Assembly: GCF_000507145.1 (NCBI RefSeq)
Contig: NZ_AYTO01000041.1
Span: forward strand, 520,530-584,529
Direction of reading: 5' to 3'
DNA from: Bacillus tequilensis KCTC 13622
GTDB lineage: Bacteria; Bacillota; Bacilli; Bacillales; Bacillaceae
DNA: 64,000 nt
The notes under the pieces are model-generated. The model ran no database searches. It worked only from the letters and a program-made list of their open reading frames with translations, and was not told where the DNA came from. Every line of letters begins with the position of its first letter. The stretch's first letter is position 1. The position numbers were made by a program, and so were the translations under genes. Shown one piece after another: positions 53,266 through 61,888 of this stretch.

Positions 53266-53637
53266 GTGAAAGGCATGCTTTTAATGATACAGCTTGGATT
53301 TTCTTTCATGGTTTTTCTGTTTTTAGCCGCTGTCAATTGGTATCAAGGGAGCGAGCTTATTTCAGATCGATTTGATTGGAACTATACTGCTAAAATTTCA
53401 AAACTCCTTAATGGAATCGATACCATCACAAGTCCCAAACAAATTTCACAGCTTGATTTTTTCATTTACTCTGCAAAACACGATCCTGTTATGAGTATGC
53501 TAATGATCCTCTCGTTTCTATATGTTTTGGCCGCACTTTTTTTACTTATTTACTCAGTCAAATTCAATAAGCAAAAGATTCATTTGGACTGTGATGAAAA
53601 CACAACCCATAAATTCAATGGCTTCCCTAACTCCTAG
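53266..53637 (+). CDS. yjdJ: YjdJ-like DUF4306 membrane protein
   Basis: A 123-residue protein with two membrane helices at either end (MIQLGFSFMVFLFLAAVNWYQGSEL; SMLMILSFLYVLAALFLLIYS) and between them ISQLDFFIYSAKHDPVMSM, the hallmark of DUF4306. Start is GTG 53266, eight bases after GGAGG. The symbol rests on position (yjdJ neighbourhood) and family recall and is only moderately sure. Function unknown. Confidence 0.65.
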   Translation: MKGMLLMIQLGFSFMVFLFLAAVNWYQGSELISDRFDWNYTAKISKLLNGIDTITSPKQISQLDFFIYSAKHDPVMSMLMILSFLYVLAALFLLIYSVKFNKQKIHLDCDENTTHKFNGFPNS

Positions 53638-53781
53638 GAAGTTATGCGGCAGCCATGCAAACATCATATGGCAATGATTTGTTTGGCGGGGAATTAAATA
53701 AACTGTTACGGTTCATATTTTACCAAGTTTTTGGAACATCCTCCTCACTCTTACGTATATCTTAATTGGAGGGATGAAACG

Positions 53782-53976
53782 ATGAAAGAGTATGAATTTG
53801 TAAGAATTGAACTTAGTACTATGAGAAGACGGCCTAAAGAAGACTACCAGCAAATCATCCGTGACTATGCGAATAGAGGCTGGAAATTCGTTCAGATTTT
53901 TGCTCCCAGTATTGACGGGTATGGAGCAGCCGCTTATTTTGAAATCATATTTGAACGAGATGCCGAAGAAGCTTAG
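53782..53976 (+). CDS. 64-residue DUF4177 protein
   Basis: A small soluble protein ([20 protein letters not shown], then [20 protein letters not shown]). The YEFV ... GWxFVQIFxP ... Y pattern is that of DUF4177. The start ATG 53782 follows GGAGGG; an in-frame ATG 17 codons earlier has no site. Its stop lies inside a perfect 15-bp stem that serves as terminator. Function unknown. Confidence 0.75.
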   Translation: MKEYEFVRIELSTMRRRPKEDYQQIIRDYANRGWKFVQIFAPSIDGYGAAAYFEIIFERDAEEA

Positions 53977-54001
53977 TCTTATTGACTAAGCTTCTTCGTT
54001 T
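53964..54001 (+). terminator. terminator overlapping the DUF4177 stop
   Basis: CGAAGAAGCTTAGTC / GACTAAGCTTCTTCG, a perfect 15-bp stem with a 5-base loop and a short T-run. The stop codon TAG is within the stem. Confidence 0.82.
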
Positions 54002-54032
54002 ACGCAATATTTACATCCTCATTGCCGGTCCT

Positions 54033-54515
54033 CTATACGATTTCTGCAAATTCGGCATTGCATGCTTTCGCTAAATCTTGTGGCGCTGCCTTTAGCTGCA
54101 TGCCGATTTTCCCTGCGCTGACAATGATAAAATCTAGTGTTTCAGCGGCTGCATCAATATAGGTTGGGAACGATTTTTTCATGCCAATTGGTGAGCACCC
54201 GCCGCGCACATATCCGGTTATTCCCAGAAGTTCCTTCATCGCAATCATTTCTATTTTCTTTTCACCTACTACTTTGGCTGCCTTTTTCACATCTAATTCC
54301 TCAGCAACAGGTACAACAAAGACGTAATAATGGTTTGCTCCTGCCGTTGCCACCAAAGTTTTATATACATACTCGACAGGATATCCGATTTTTTCAGAAA
54401 CAGTGATGCCGTCTGCCGGTTGGCCGCCTTCTGTTTCGTAACCTAATAACTCATAGGAGATGTTCTGCTGTTCTACCAAACGAACCGCATTGGTTTTCGC
54501 CATTTTTTTCGCCAT
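54033..54515 (-). CDS. yjdI: YjdI, YbaK/EbsC-type aminoacyl-tRNA deacylase
   Basis: A 160-residue protein of the YbaK family that clears mischarged Cys-tRNA(Pro). Conserved parts include [36 protein letters not shown] with the active-site Lys, and [13 protein letters not shown] near residue 105. Start ATG 54515 has GGAGGG upstream. It hydrolyses the tRNA ester bond; that function is known for family members, not shown for this protein. Monocistronic, minus strand. Confidence 0.88.
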   Translation of the reverse strand: MAKKMAKTNAVRLVEQQNISYELLGYETEGGQPADGITVSEKIGYPVEYVYKTLVATAGANHYYVFVVPVAEELDVKKAAKVVGEKKIEMIAMKELLGITGYVRGGCSPIGMKKSFPTYIDAAAETLDFIIVSAGKIGMQLKAAPQDLAKACNAEFAEIV

Positions 54516-54704
54516 ATTTTCCCTCCGCTATCAAAAAATACTGCTATCTTCAATATATTAATACTATCATCGAAAACAGACATATTCTACTAACCTGCAT
54601 GTTAAAAAAAGAACCTCTAGAAAGCCAAAACAAGAAACAAAAAGGAATGAACGAAATGTATCAACATACAATTTGTATGAATGTAAAATTAAGGAGTGGT
54701 TGCT

Positions 54705-55103
54705 TTGTATCATTATTTTTATGGGCCTGCGTTAATTCCTTACTTTTCACATACTCGTAACCCCACTCAAAGAAATCAAGACTTTTCAGAAAGACAGCGA
54801 AGAAGAGAAATCACATTGAATGTAGATGGCTCTATCCCGCCATCTTCCTCTGAGGATCTCGGAGACGGCTTTTATTCTTACGCATGGACGAACCAACAGG
54901 TCATCAATCCAGGTGAATACCTTGTTTGTTATCTCGAAGGAAGGAATATAAACGTGATAAATGGCGGTTTTACTCCGCGTGATACTGCTCCGCTATATGC
55001 AATCGCAAGCTTTCCAAGGAGAAGAAATCAATGGGTCATTACGATCCATAATCCTGTTCAAACGCAAAGAGCCCTATCTCTTTATTTGATTGCGAAAAGG
55101 TAA
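54705..55103 (+). CDS. YjdH-like hypothetical protein
   Basis: A 132-residue soluble protein ([19 protein letters not shown], then [45 protein letters not shown]) with beta-rich periodicity and ending LSLYLIAKR. Start is TTG 54705, with AAGGAG eight bases upstream, three codons inside the longest frame. It lies in the yjdH neighbourhood and might be that gene; I cannot place it in a family. A terminator follows. Confidence 0.7.
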   Translation: MYHYFYGPALIPYFSHTRNPTQRNQDFSERQRRREITLNVDGSIPPSSSEDLGDGFYSYAWTNQQVINPGEYLVCYLEGRNINVINGGFTPRDTAPLYAIASFPRRRNQWVITIHNPVQTQRALSLYLIAKR

Positions 55104-55107
55104 TAAT

Positions 55108-55154
55108 AAACGGGTAGGAACGCTTTGACACAAGCTCTTTTCCTGCCCGTTTTG
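55108..55154 (+). terminator. intrinsic terminator after the yjdH-like gene
   Basis: AAACGGGTAGGAA / TTCCTGCCCGTTTT stem with a 20-base loop. Confidence 0.8.
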
Positions 55155-55242
55155 GACTTATGATTTTGGCCCCCTCTGCCCTTTGAAGGCAGTGACGCAG
55201 GAAATTTGCCCACGTAAGTTCCTAAACACATGTCCCCCCATT

Positions 55243-55320
55243 CACAAAAAAATGGACACTAATCTAAAGCACAGAGTTCTCTGTCTAATGATTAGTGTCC
55301 ATAAGCCTTCCGTCTTGGAC
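55243..55320 (-). terminator. second copy of the long hairpin element, after the ABM-domain gene
   Basis: Minus strand: flank GTCCAAGACGGAAGG, stem ATGGACACTAATC / GATTAGTGTCCAT around ~25 bases (with an inner AGAG/CTCT stem), then TTTTTTTG. It abuts the stop of the gene at 55321. It shares both flank and stem with the element after xtrA (21112-21185). Confidence 0.75.
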
Positions 55321-55623
55321 CTATTCAATTTTGGTGTCCTTTTCATCATTCACATTGCTTTTCACTAACCATTCTACTTCCGTTAATTCTTGTTTTTGAA
55401 CATCTATCGTGTGCTTTTTCGTAAAATGGATTTTAACAGCTTCTTCGTTTTCCCAAATCTCCCAAAGCATTATTTTGCGTTCTGATGGTTCAAGCGGATA
55501 GGCATGGAATGTAATACATCCTTCTTCCTTGTTCGTTTCTTCCTCAAGTTTTTTGAATTCCTTCATTATCTCATTAAGGTCTTTATCACTGATGATTTTT
55601 AAACATGCAGTTATGTAGTGCAT
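55321..55623 (-). CDS. ABM-domain (antibiotic biosynthesis monooxygenase-like) protein
   Basis: A 100-residue ferredoxin-like-fold protein. It has MHYITACLKIISDKDLNEIMK, then EEGCITFHAYPLEPSERKIMLWEIWENEEAVKIHFTKKHT, the ABM pattern (E-x-G-x4-x-x ... E-x-W-x(5)A-x3-H). Such small dimers are heme-degrading or quinone-type monooxygenases or detoxifiers. The start ATG 55623 has a weak site. It is AT-rich compared with the yjd genes, and begins the accessory region. A terminator repeat abuts its stop. Confidence 0.8.
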   Translation of the reverse strand: MHYITACLKIISDKDLNEIMKEFKKLEEETNKEEGCITFHAYPLEPSERKIMLWEIWENEEAVKIHFTKKHTIDVQKQELTEVEWLVKSNVNDEKDTKIE

Positions 55624-55839
55624 CGATAATCATCCTTACATTTATTTATAGCTTTTCATTATAACATTTTCTTGAAAATTGTAGAGGTCATTTATATATC
55701 GTTAAACGACATCGGGAGCCTTTAGACAATTTATGCTTATTTCGTCCTTAAATAGAAAGATTTTTCAAAAAATGATTCTATTAGAGGGTGTCCTCGGTGG
55801 TATAATATTAAATATATGTAAAGAAAAGGAGGTATTTGA

Positions 55840-57003
55840 TTGTCTGTTTCGGATTTAATCCCATATCATTATGTAACTACAGACATGAATCATTGGTATG
55901 TTGTAATAAAGCAGGGTCGAGTTAAGAAAGCAAAAGAAATGAAACAAAAAGTGGAAAAAGAATTCGACATGATGGAGAAAAATGAAAAAGCAGCAGTCTA
56001 TCTTCAGCTATTAAAGTTACGGCACGAAATAATGCTGTCGTATCTCGAACCTGACTCTGTTAAAAATATAGATGGTGTTTATTCTGATCTCAAAAAGACA
56101 AAGGAGAATATGGCTCCTGAATCCCTCACGAATACAATAGAGTTCTATTATCATTTTTTCACCGGTATGTATCATTTCCGAACAAGAGATTTAGTTATTG
56201 CCCTAACATATTATCGCGAAGCCGAAAAATATCTTGATTTATTAGATGAAAATGCCAATACAGATAAAGCAGAGTTCTATTTCAAAGTGTCAGAGGTCTA
56301 TTATTATATGAAAGAGACTCATTTCTCAATGAATTATGCCCAACGAGCATATTCTATATTCAAGGAGCAAAAAGATGCTCAGGGTAACCTTACATATGGC
56401 AAAGAAATGGTCCAATGTCAGTTTGTTATCTTTGGGAACTGGCTAGATAAAATGTGTTATGAAGATGCTTTAGAAACAGCTAAAAAAGCTTTAAATGATG
56501 CTATAAAAATCGGGAAGCAACATTTAATTGGTTCAGCTCATTTTAACGTGGGATTATGTTATAATAACCTTGAAGAACTTGACAATGCAGAGAAATATTT
56601 TCAAATCGCCTATGACATTCATAAGAACCGAAAGCACATTTATGAATCCAAAGCAATTTTCAATCTTGCATATGTCAAAGCAAAGAAGAATGATTTAAAG
56701 GCTGCATTAGAGTTATACCAGGAAGGTCAGAAGGTTGCTGCCCGACACAACAACCGGGAAGTAACCGAGAAATTAAAACTGGTTAAAGGTCTTTATTTAT
56801 CATTCGACTTACAAACACTTAGAGAAGTGTTCAAGTTCTTCAAAGAGAAAAATCTTTATGGTGACATGGAAGAATATGCTGTTGCTGTTGCGGATTTTCT
56901 GACCAACAAAGAAGACAGACATGACGCGGTCGATTTTTATCAAATGGCAATTGAAGCACGCAAACAAATTCAAAGGGGGAAGCATTTAAATGAAAAAATG
57001 TAA
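55840..57003 (+). CDS. Rap-family aspartate phosphatase/quorum receptor
   Basis: A 387-residue Rap protein: N-terminal helical bundle (LIPYHYVTTDMNHWYVVIKQGRVKKAK) and TPR units (LIGSAHFNVGLCYNNLEELDNAEKYFQ, then SKAIFNLAYVKAKKNDLKAALELYQEGQ). Rap proteins dephosphorylate Spo0F~P or block ComA or DegU binding; the target of this one cannot be told. Start TTG 55840 with AAAGGAGG upstream. TATAAT lies at 55801-55806. AT-rich and not the RapA of this window. It overlaps phr by 14 bases. Confidence 0.92.
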   Translation: MSVSDLIPYHYVTTDMNHWYVVIKQGRVKKAKEMKQKVEKEFDMMEKNEKAAVYLQLLKLRHEIMLSYLEPDSVKNIDGVYSDLKKTKENMAPESLTNTIEFYYHFFTGMYHFRTRDLVIALTYYREAEKYLDLLDENANTDKAEFYFKVSEVYYYMKETHFSMNYAQRAYSIFKEQKDAQGNLTYGKEMVQCQFVIFGNWLDKMCYEDALETAKKALNDAIKIGKQHLIGSAHFNVGLCYNNLEELDNAEKYFQIAYDIHKNRKHIYESKAIFNLAYVKAKKNDLKAALELYQEGQKVAARHNNREVTEKLKLVKGLYLSFDLQTLREVFKFFKEKNLYGDMEEYAVAVADFLTNKEDRHDAVDFYQMAIEARKQIQRGKHLNEKM

Positions 57004-57112
57004 AATTGCAATTTGTTTAGCGCTCTTGCTTGGCGTTGTTGGAGTATCTGGCGCTTCATACGCTCTTTCTGAGCAGTCCACTTATAAGGTCGCAGATAGA
57101 GCAGCAACTTAA
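56990..57112 (+). CDS. Phr signal pre-peptide, partner of the second Rap
   Basis: A 40-residue precursor: Lys-rich start MKKCKIAICLALLLGVVGVS then GASYALSEQSTYKVA and the C-terminal DRAAT. It starts within the end of rap (14-base overlap), a position shared by all rap-phr cassettes. Known Phr peptides end in pentapeptides with D/E/A-R at the start (ERGMT, ARNQT, DRVGA), so the mature signal is probably DRAAT. A terminator follows. DRAAT does not match any of the strain 168 Phr signals that I remember. Confidence 0.85.
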   Translation: MKKCKIAICLALLLGVVGVSGASYALSEQSTYKVADRAAT

Positions 57113-57123
57113 TATGATAACGA

Positions 57124-57160
57124 AAAACCCCATATGGAAAGTCCAAAATGGGGTTTTTCC
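57124..57160 (+). terminator. intrinsic terminator after phr
   Basis: AAAAACCCCAT / ATGGGGTTTTT stem with an inner GGAAAGTCC loop. Confidence 0.85.
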
Positions 57161-57197
57161 TTTGTTTTTATTTAAATCATGCGGCGCAGTTGTATTA

Positions 57198-57405
57198 ATA
57201 CAAGCTGAAAAGAAAAACGGCAAATGGGTAAAATCAAATAATCCAGAAAATGTTGTCGTATCCTTTGCAAGAACCGATCTCGGAAAAGACCCGATCAATG
57301 ATGGCGCAAAAGGCGTTAGCTCAGCGGATAAGTGAAAGTGCCAAGCTCATTGTCAGTGCAGAAAACAGCGGAGAAACTTTTATGAATAGCTTTAAAACGA
57401 AATAA
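57198..57405 (+). pseudogene. decayed coding remnant
   Basis: One frame reads AEKKNGKWVKSNNPENVVVS, ARTDLGKDPINDGAKGVSSA, DK, stop (57333-57335), and another frame, starting at 57300, reads MAQKALAQRISESAKLIVSA, then ENSGETFMNSFKTK to 57405. Neither has a start site that fits. The pieces look like coding sequence split by a frameshift, but I do not recognise the parent. A terminator follows directly. Confidence 0.3.
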
Positions 57406-57429
57406 AGGACACCTTTCAGGGTGTCTTTT
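57404..57429 (+). terminator. intrinsic terminator
   Basis: AAAGGACACC / GGTGTCTTTTC stem with TTTCA loop. It closes the decayed coding block. Confidence 0.75.
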
Positions 57430-57752
57430 CTTAAACTGCGAAGGATTCTCCTGTATCTTCTGATTGAACCATCCCCGCATCCATATACAGCTTTACATCT
57501 CCTGAACATCTTGCAACCCTTCACAAAAACATTCCAACAACAAAAAAATCATAATACAAATTGCAATAAAAAATAATACAAAATAAGGTTACTGCAAAGA
57601 TTCCAATAATCACAAAAAAAGACCGCTGCAGCAATCATCCTCAGCCATCACAACCATTTGAGATAATTTACCAATCCCAAAAAATATTAACGGATATTTT
57701 CCTTCTATTTCTGAAACAATACAATTGATGAAAATAAGGAGGTTAATTAGAA
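57430..57752. promoter_or_regulatory. intergenic leader of the yraG operon
   Basis: About 320 bases, very AT-rich, with no credible gene. It should hold the sporulation promoter of the yraG-yraD operon. I see only a candidate region before 57700 and could not fix -10/-35 boxes. Confidence 0.4.
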
Positions 57753-57998
57753 ATGAGTAATCAAAAATTAGCTGATCATGAATCATTGGATTTACATGAG
57801 GTTATTAATTTCAAAACCCTTTGCTTAGCGAAATCAAAACTAATGCAAGGACTCGTATTTGATCAAGATTTGAGAGCATTAATGCAAAAAGATGTTGAAC
57901 AGTCCATGCAAGCGCTCGGAGAATTACAAGCAGTTTATCAACGCGCACCTTTTGAAGCTCCAGTTCCTCAAAACCGTCCAACACCAATCATAAATTAA
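57753..57998 (+). CDS. yraG: YraG, spore coat F-type small protein
   Basis: An 81-residue protein ([40 protein letters not shown]) resembling the N-terminal CotF-like helix pair. Its C-terminus is Pro-rich ([17 protein letters not shown]). AGGAGG lies upstream. It is the first gene of a five-gene set whose order yraG-yraF-adhB-yraE-yraD matches that operon of strain 168. It shares the LHEV ... FKT-CL-KSK pattern with the later gene yraE, so the two are paralogues. Confidence 0.88.
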   Translation: MSNQKLADHESLDLHEVINFKTLCLAKSKLMQGLVFDQDLRALMQKDVEQSMQALGELQAVYQRAPFEAPVPQNRPTPIIN

Positions 57999-58014
57999 AA
58001 AGGAGGCAAATTCA

Positions 58015-58383
58015 TTGAACCAGGACTATTTAGACCCTATAAACGCGCTACACGTGCCAGAGCTAGCAGATACCACATTTGCGATGGATTTACTTCTTCG
58101 TGCCAAAGAAGGTGTGCGCAATATTGCTGTCGCATTAACGGAGTCTGCATCACCTGATGTTAGAGCCCTCTTACGAAAACAGTTAATGCAAGGTATTGCC
58201 ATGCACCAAGAAATTACAGAACTAATGATTAGTAAAAAGTGGTTCCATCCATCCGAACTAAGTGAACAGTATAAACTTGATCAACTCTCCGCTAACAATA
58301 CAGTGATGATTGGAAAAATGAATCTATTCCCAGTTGAGACCAATAGAAAAGGTATGTTTGACCGGACACCTGATGAACACTAA
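58015..58383 (+). CDS. yraF: YraF, CotF-family spore coat protein
   Basis: A 122-residue helical protein with the coat F domain ([60 protein letters not shown]). Such ferritin-like helical coat proteins occur in tandem. Start is TTG 58015 with AAAGGAGG upstream. The gene is paralogous to yraD in the same operon (both have MDLL ... SG/EGVRN-x-A-x-A-V-T-E-S). Expressed late in sporulation by family. Confidence 0.9.
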   Translation: MNQDYLDPINALHVPELADTTFAMDLLLRAKEGVRNIAVALTESASPDVRALLRKQLMQGIAMHQEITELMISKKWFHPSELSEQYKLDQLSANNTVMIGKMNLFPVETNRKGMFDRTPDEH

Positions 58384-58401
58384 CACTGGAGGCCATATAT
58401 C

Positions 58402-59538
58402 ATGAAGGCAGTTACGTATCAAGGTATTAAAAATGTTGCAGTCAGAGAAGTTCCAGACCCAAAAATTGAAAAACCAGATGACATGATTATTAAAGTAACG
58501 AGTACGGCAATATGTGGGTCTGATTTACATTTAATTCACGGCATGATTCCTAACCTGCAAGAAAACTACGTTATCGGCCATGAACCAATGGGAATCGTTG
58601 AAGAAGTTGGTCCAGGTGTGACTAAGGTGAAAAAGGGAGACCGAGTCATTATCCCCTTTAATATAGCATGCGGTGAATGCATTTATTGTAAAAACTCTCT
58701 GGAAAGCCAATGTGATAATTCTAATGATAATGGTGATATGGGTGCCTATTTCGGATATTCTGGTACGACTGGTGGCTATCCAGGCGGTCAAGCTGAATAT
58801 TTAAGGGTGCCATTTGCCAACTTTACTCATTTCAAAATTCCAGAGACTTGTGAAGAACCTGATGAAAAGTTAGCTGTTATTGCGGATGCGATGACTACTG
58901 GTTTTTGGAGTGTTGACAATGCAGGCGTAAAGGATGGAGATACCGTTATTGTTCTAGGCTGTGGCCCGGTTGGTCTTTTTGCTCAAAAATTCTGTTGGCT
59001 AAAAGGAGCAAAGCGTGTCATTGCCGTAGATTATGTCAATTATCGCCTGCAGCACGCCAAGCGCACTAACAAAGTGGAAATTGTTAACTTTGAGGACCAT
59101 GAGAATGTAGGAAGTTATCTTAAGGAAATCACTAAAGGTGGCGCAGATGTTGTCATCGACGCTGTTGGTATGGACGGTAAAATGACTGATATGGAATTCC
59201 TCGCGAGCGGGATGAAACTTCAAGGTGGAGCATTAAGTGCTTTTATCATAGCTTCACAAGCTGTGCGTAAAGGCGGGACAATTCAAGTTACTGGCGTTTA
59301 CGGCGGCAGATACAATGGTTTCCCTTTTGGAGATATTATGCAGCGAAACGTCAATATCCGCTCTGGACAAGCACCTGTGATTCATTATATGCCGTATATG
59401 TTTGAATTAGTTTCGACCGGAAAAATTGATCCAGGAGATGTCGTAAGTCATGTGCTCCCACTTAGTGAAGCAAAGCGCGGCTATGAGATTTTTGATACAA
59501 AAATGGATGATTGTATAAAAGTCGTGTTGAAACCTTGA
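58402..59538 (+). CDS. adhB: AdhB, zinc-containing alcohol dehydrogenase
   Basis: A 378-residue medium-chain dehydrogenase. Catalytic zinc ligands: [13 protein letters not shown] at residue ~38 and GHEPMG at ~57; structural zinc: [16 protein letters not shown] with four Cys. NAD motif [16 protein letters not shown] at about 190. This is the glutathione-independent formaldehyde-dehydrogenase-like subfamily. Set within the CotF-family genes, it presumably acts in spore or mother-cell aldehyde metabolism; the substrate is unknown. Start ATG with GGAGG upstream. Confidence 0.92.
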   Translation: MKAVTYQGIKNVAVREVPDPKIEKPDDMIIKVTSTAICGSDLHLIHGMIPNLQENYVIGHEPMGIVEEVGPGVTKVKKGDRVIIPFNIACGECIYCKNSLESQCDNSNDNGDMGAYFGYSGTTGGYPGGQAEYLRVPFANFTHFKIPETCEEPDEKLAVIADAMTTGFWSVDNAGVKDGDTVIVLGCGPVGLFAQKFCWLKGAKRVIAVDYVNYRLQHAKRTNKVEIVNFEDHENVGSYLKEITKGGADVVIDAVGMDGKMTDMEFLASGMKLQGGALSAFIIASQAVRKGGTIQVTGVYGGRYNGFPFGDIMQRNVNIRSGQAPVIHYMPYMFELVSTGKIDPGDVVSHVLPLSEAKRGYEIFDTKMDDCIKVVLKP

Positions 59539-59555
59539 GGAAGGAGGTATAAAAA

Positions 59556-59750
59556 ATGAACTACGCCTTACATGAAGTGCTTGAGGTCCATGAGATGGCT
59601 GCATTTAAGACCACTTGTTTAACGAAATCCAAAACGATGAGAGCGTTAGTTACAGATCAGCTTTTAAAAGATATTATGCAGCAAGACATTAATGTATCTA
59701 CGAAACAGTTACAAGAATATGCTTCTATCCTTTCTAACGCAAAGCAATAA
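59556..59750 (+). CDS. yraE: YraE, spore coat F-type small protein
   Basis: A 64-residue protein (MNYALHEVLEVHEMAAFKTT, then SKTMRALVTDQLLKDIMQQD) related to YraG. Start ATG is preceded by GGAAGGAGG. It ends 18 bases before yraD. Together with YraD it repeats the YraG-YraF pair, so the operon arose by tandem duplication around adhB. Confidence 0.87.
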   Translation: MNYALHEVLEVHEMAAFKTTCLTKSKTMRALVTDQLLKDIMQQDINVSTKQLQEYASILSNAKQ

Positions 59751-59768
59751 ACTAGGAGATGAATGAAC

Positions 59769-60068
59769 ATGAATCCAATCATTGAAACTTTAACTGGTAT
59801 GGACGCACTATCGGATCAAGTGGTTGCAATGGATCTACTCATTTCAGCTAAAAGTGGCATTAGAAATTATGCCATGGCAGTTACGGAATCAGGAACACCG
59901 GAAATTAAAGAAATGCTTACTCGCCATTTAGTGGAAGCTCTTGATATGCATGAACAAATATCCGCGTATATGGGAGAAAAAGGATGGTACCATGCTTGGG
60001 ATACAAACCAACAGATCAGTTTGGATTTAAATAATATTAATACAGCATTGAACTTACCGACATTATAA
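59769..60068 (+). CDS. yraD: YraD, CotF-family spore coat protein
   Basis: A 99-residue helical coat protein with MDALSDQVVAMDLLISAKSGIRNYAMAVTESGTPEIKEMLTRHLVEALDMHEQISAYMGEKGWYHAW, the coat F pattern. Start ATG 59769 is preferred over the in-frame ATG at 59763 because AGGAG is then about ten bases upstream. It closes the operon, followed by a long hairpin. Confidence 0.88.
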   Translation: MNPIIETLTGMDALSDQVVAMDLLISAKSGIRNYAMAVTESGTPEIKEMLTRHLVEALDMHEQISAYMGEKGWYHAWDTNQQISLDLNNINTALNLPTL

Positions 60069-60075
60069 AAAATCC

Positions 60076-60116
60076 CTAGGAACAGTTTAACAATCACCAC
60101 ATTAAACTGTTCCTAG
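60076..60116. terminator. hairpin after yraD
   Basis: CTAGGAACAGTTTAA / TTAAACTGTTCCTAG, a perfect 15-bp stem with an 11-base loop. T-runs are weak, so it may act in both directions, also towards the gene at 60217. Confidence 0.75.
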
Positions 60117-60216
60117 TAAATCATTTTGAGATTATTTCGTAGAAGCAAATAAAATGAATACTTCTTGCTTACTCGTGTTTGTTTTACACTATATGACAAT
60201 GAATTGACTATTTTTA

Positions 60217-61314
60217 TTATGAAAAGGTCGGGGCTGGAAATTCACCAATTTTCATACGAAGTAAACTATAAGGTTTCTGTCGCAGGTCTTTTCCATAATG
60301 AAATCTGGGCTGCCGATGTAATTGGTTTACAATGACATACAAATATTGATCCGGTCCAATTGAAAAAGTATCCGGCCACAAAATTCTCGGATCATGTGCA
60401 ATAGTTCCCATCATACCGTTTGGAAATATTTTACGAATGCTGTTGTTTTCATAATCTCCAGTATAAACCGTTCCCTTTGCATCGGTAATTATTCCATCAG
60501 ACGCCCCTTTTTCTCCCCAATACTCCACATGATAAGGTAAATCCATGTCAGGTATCGTTCTGTCTCTCAGTGCTTTTGTTGAGATCGAGAACAAGTGACG
60601 ACTGCTTAGCGGAGCAAAATATAATATCTTTCCATCAGGAGAAATCGCAAGACTATCAGAAGCCAATCTAAATGGAGAAGTTGAGCCATCTTTGTTTCGA
60701 TTCATTAAAATTTGACCTTCTATTTTCGGTGAAAAATAGGGATCGGGCGAAGTTGAATTTGCCCCATTTAACCGCCTAAACGCGTTTCCATTTGATAAAT
60801 CTACAACGATAATAGCTCCAGGTCCTCTTGAAGAAGAATCCGTTATATAGGCATAACCTGCTTTTCCAACACGAAAATCAAAACGGACATCATTCAGATA
60901 AGTTGTAGGCAGGACAGCATCTTCTGTAAAGGTATATACTTTTCTTATCGTATTGGTTTCTAAATCAACAGCGGCTAATTTTGCCCCACCTTTAATAGGT
61001 TCAGAAAAATTGGGTGCCGCTGTATCTAATACCCAAAGCGTTCCCCTTCCATCGGCAACGACACTTTGAACACTGATGAAAGTCATTGTGAGATTCTCGG
61101 GATTAACCAAATTGGTTTGTAAATTAGGGTACGGCTTCAATTTATCCCCAACAATTTCCCCCACCGTAAATTTAACATCGTCTCCCCACTTCGGAAAACA
61201 AATGAAAATACGACCGGTTTCTGAAACAGTAACACCTGTAGGCATAGCCCCATAAAATGCATAAACTAGTTCAAAATCACCGAAATATTTTTCACTAGGC
61301 AACATAGGTTTCAT
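60217..61314 (-). CDS. Major royal jelly/yellow-family protein
   Basis: A 365-residue protein of the MRJP/yellow family, a six-bladed propeller. It has VYAFYGAMPTGVTVSETGRIFICFPKWGDD near the N-terminus, then VADGRGTLWVLDTA, AYITDSSSRGPGAIIVVDL and, late, AKGTVYTGDYENNSIRKI and WPDTFSIGPDQYLYVIVNQLH. No signal peptide is visible. Bacterial members are often close to SMP-30/gluconolactonase-like enzymes; substrate unknown. Start ATG 61314 with GAGGAGG upstream. Convergent with yraD. Confidence 0.9.
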   Translation of the reverse strand: MKPMLPSEKYFGDFELVYAFYGAMPTGVTVSETGRIFICFPKWGDDVKFTVGEIVGDKLKPYPNLQTNLVNPENLTMTFISVQSVVADGRGTLWVLDTAAPNFSEPIKGGAKLAAVDLETNTIRKVYTFTEDAVLPTTYLNDVRFDFRVGKAGYAYITDSSSRGPGAIIVVDLSNGNAFRRLNGANSTSPDPYFSPKIEGQILMNRNKDGSTSPFRLASDSLAISPDGKILYFAPLSSRHLFSISTKALRDRTIPDMDLPYHVEYWGEKGASDGIITDAKGTVYTGDYENNSIRKIFPNGMMGTIAHDPRILWPDTFSIGPDQYLYVIVNQLHRQPRFHYGKDLRQKPYSLLRMKIGEFPAPTFS

Positions 61315-61740
61315 AAGATCCTCCTCAAGCTTTCAAACGGGATATAACCTATATATGATGTAATTTTTTTCTAGTGCATGGTTCTTAGTAAGTTTTCTAT
61401 ACGAAAAGACGAATGAATTGATAAGTTAAAGGCCTCCAGATGAAGAAGAATTCACTTAGCAGGAGCAAGAATATTCCTGAATTAACGTTAAAAAAAATTA
61501 GAGCTAAACTGATCCGTCTGCGCCCTGATCCAATCGTAAACTGCCGGCAGCAGACCAAAGTACAATATTCTCATATTTAGGACACTTTATAATGACGGAT
61601 ATAATCGAAGAAGTTTTGCAGGCGTTTGTCAAATCGGCTACATAATGAGCATAATCTTGCCGATAAAGCATCCGAGCTACTTTCGGAATAGTGGGCGAGG
61701 TGCTAAAGAAATTTTCGCGCAAAGGAAAGTTTGCAAAGTA
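61315..61740. other. gap without an intact gene
   Basis: About 430 bases upstream of the MRJP-family gene. It holds that gene's promoter region and AT-rich sequence. A 72-residue minus-strand frame at 61504-61722 has no site and no recognisable domain, so I left it out. The right part may belong to the decayed toxin remnant that follows. Confidence 0.4.
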
Positions 61741-61887
61741 AAGAACTTATTAATGGTTTAAGAAAATGAGATGAAAAGTACCCTGACTTAGAGATGACAA
61801 ACGACATTGATAGAGCAGAAAGTTATATAGAATAGGATACATACCATTTCTCAGATTTGAAGTTAACATTTCTTGGTGGTGATAAGT
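61741..61887 (+). pseudogene. possible 3' remnant of a polymorphic-toxin gene
   Basis: One frame reads KELINGLRK, stop, DEKYPDLEMTNDIDRAESYI, E, stop, DTYHFSDLKLTFLGGDK, stop (61885-61887), ending one base before the ATG of the immunity-like remnant. Two in-frame stops interrupt it. The ending next to a following gene start is the common layout of a toxin C-terminus and its immunity gene. The identity of the toxin is not recognisable. Confidence 0.4.
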
Positions 61888-61888
61888 A

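Noticed and set aside
61504..61722. 72-codon minus-strand frame
   Set aside because: No ribosome site and no domain that I recognise; lies in a decayed region.
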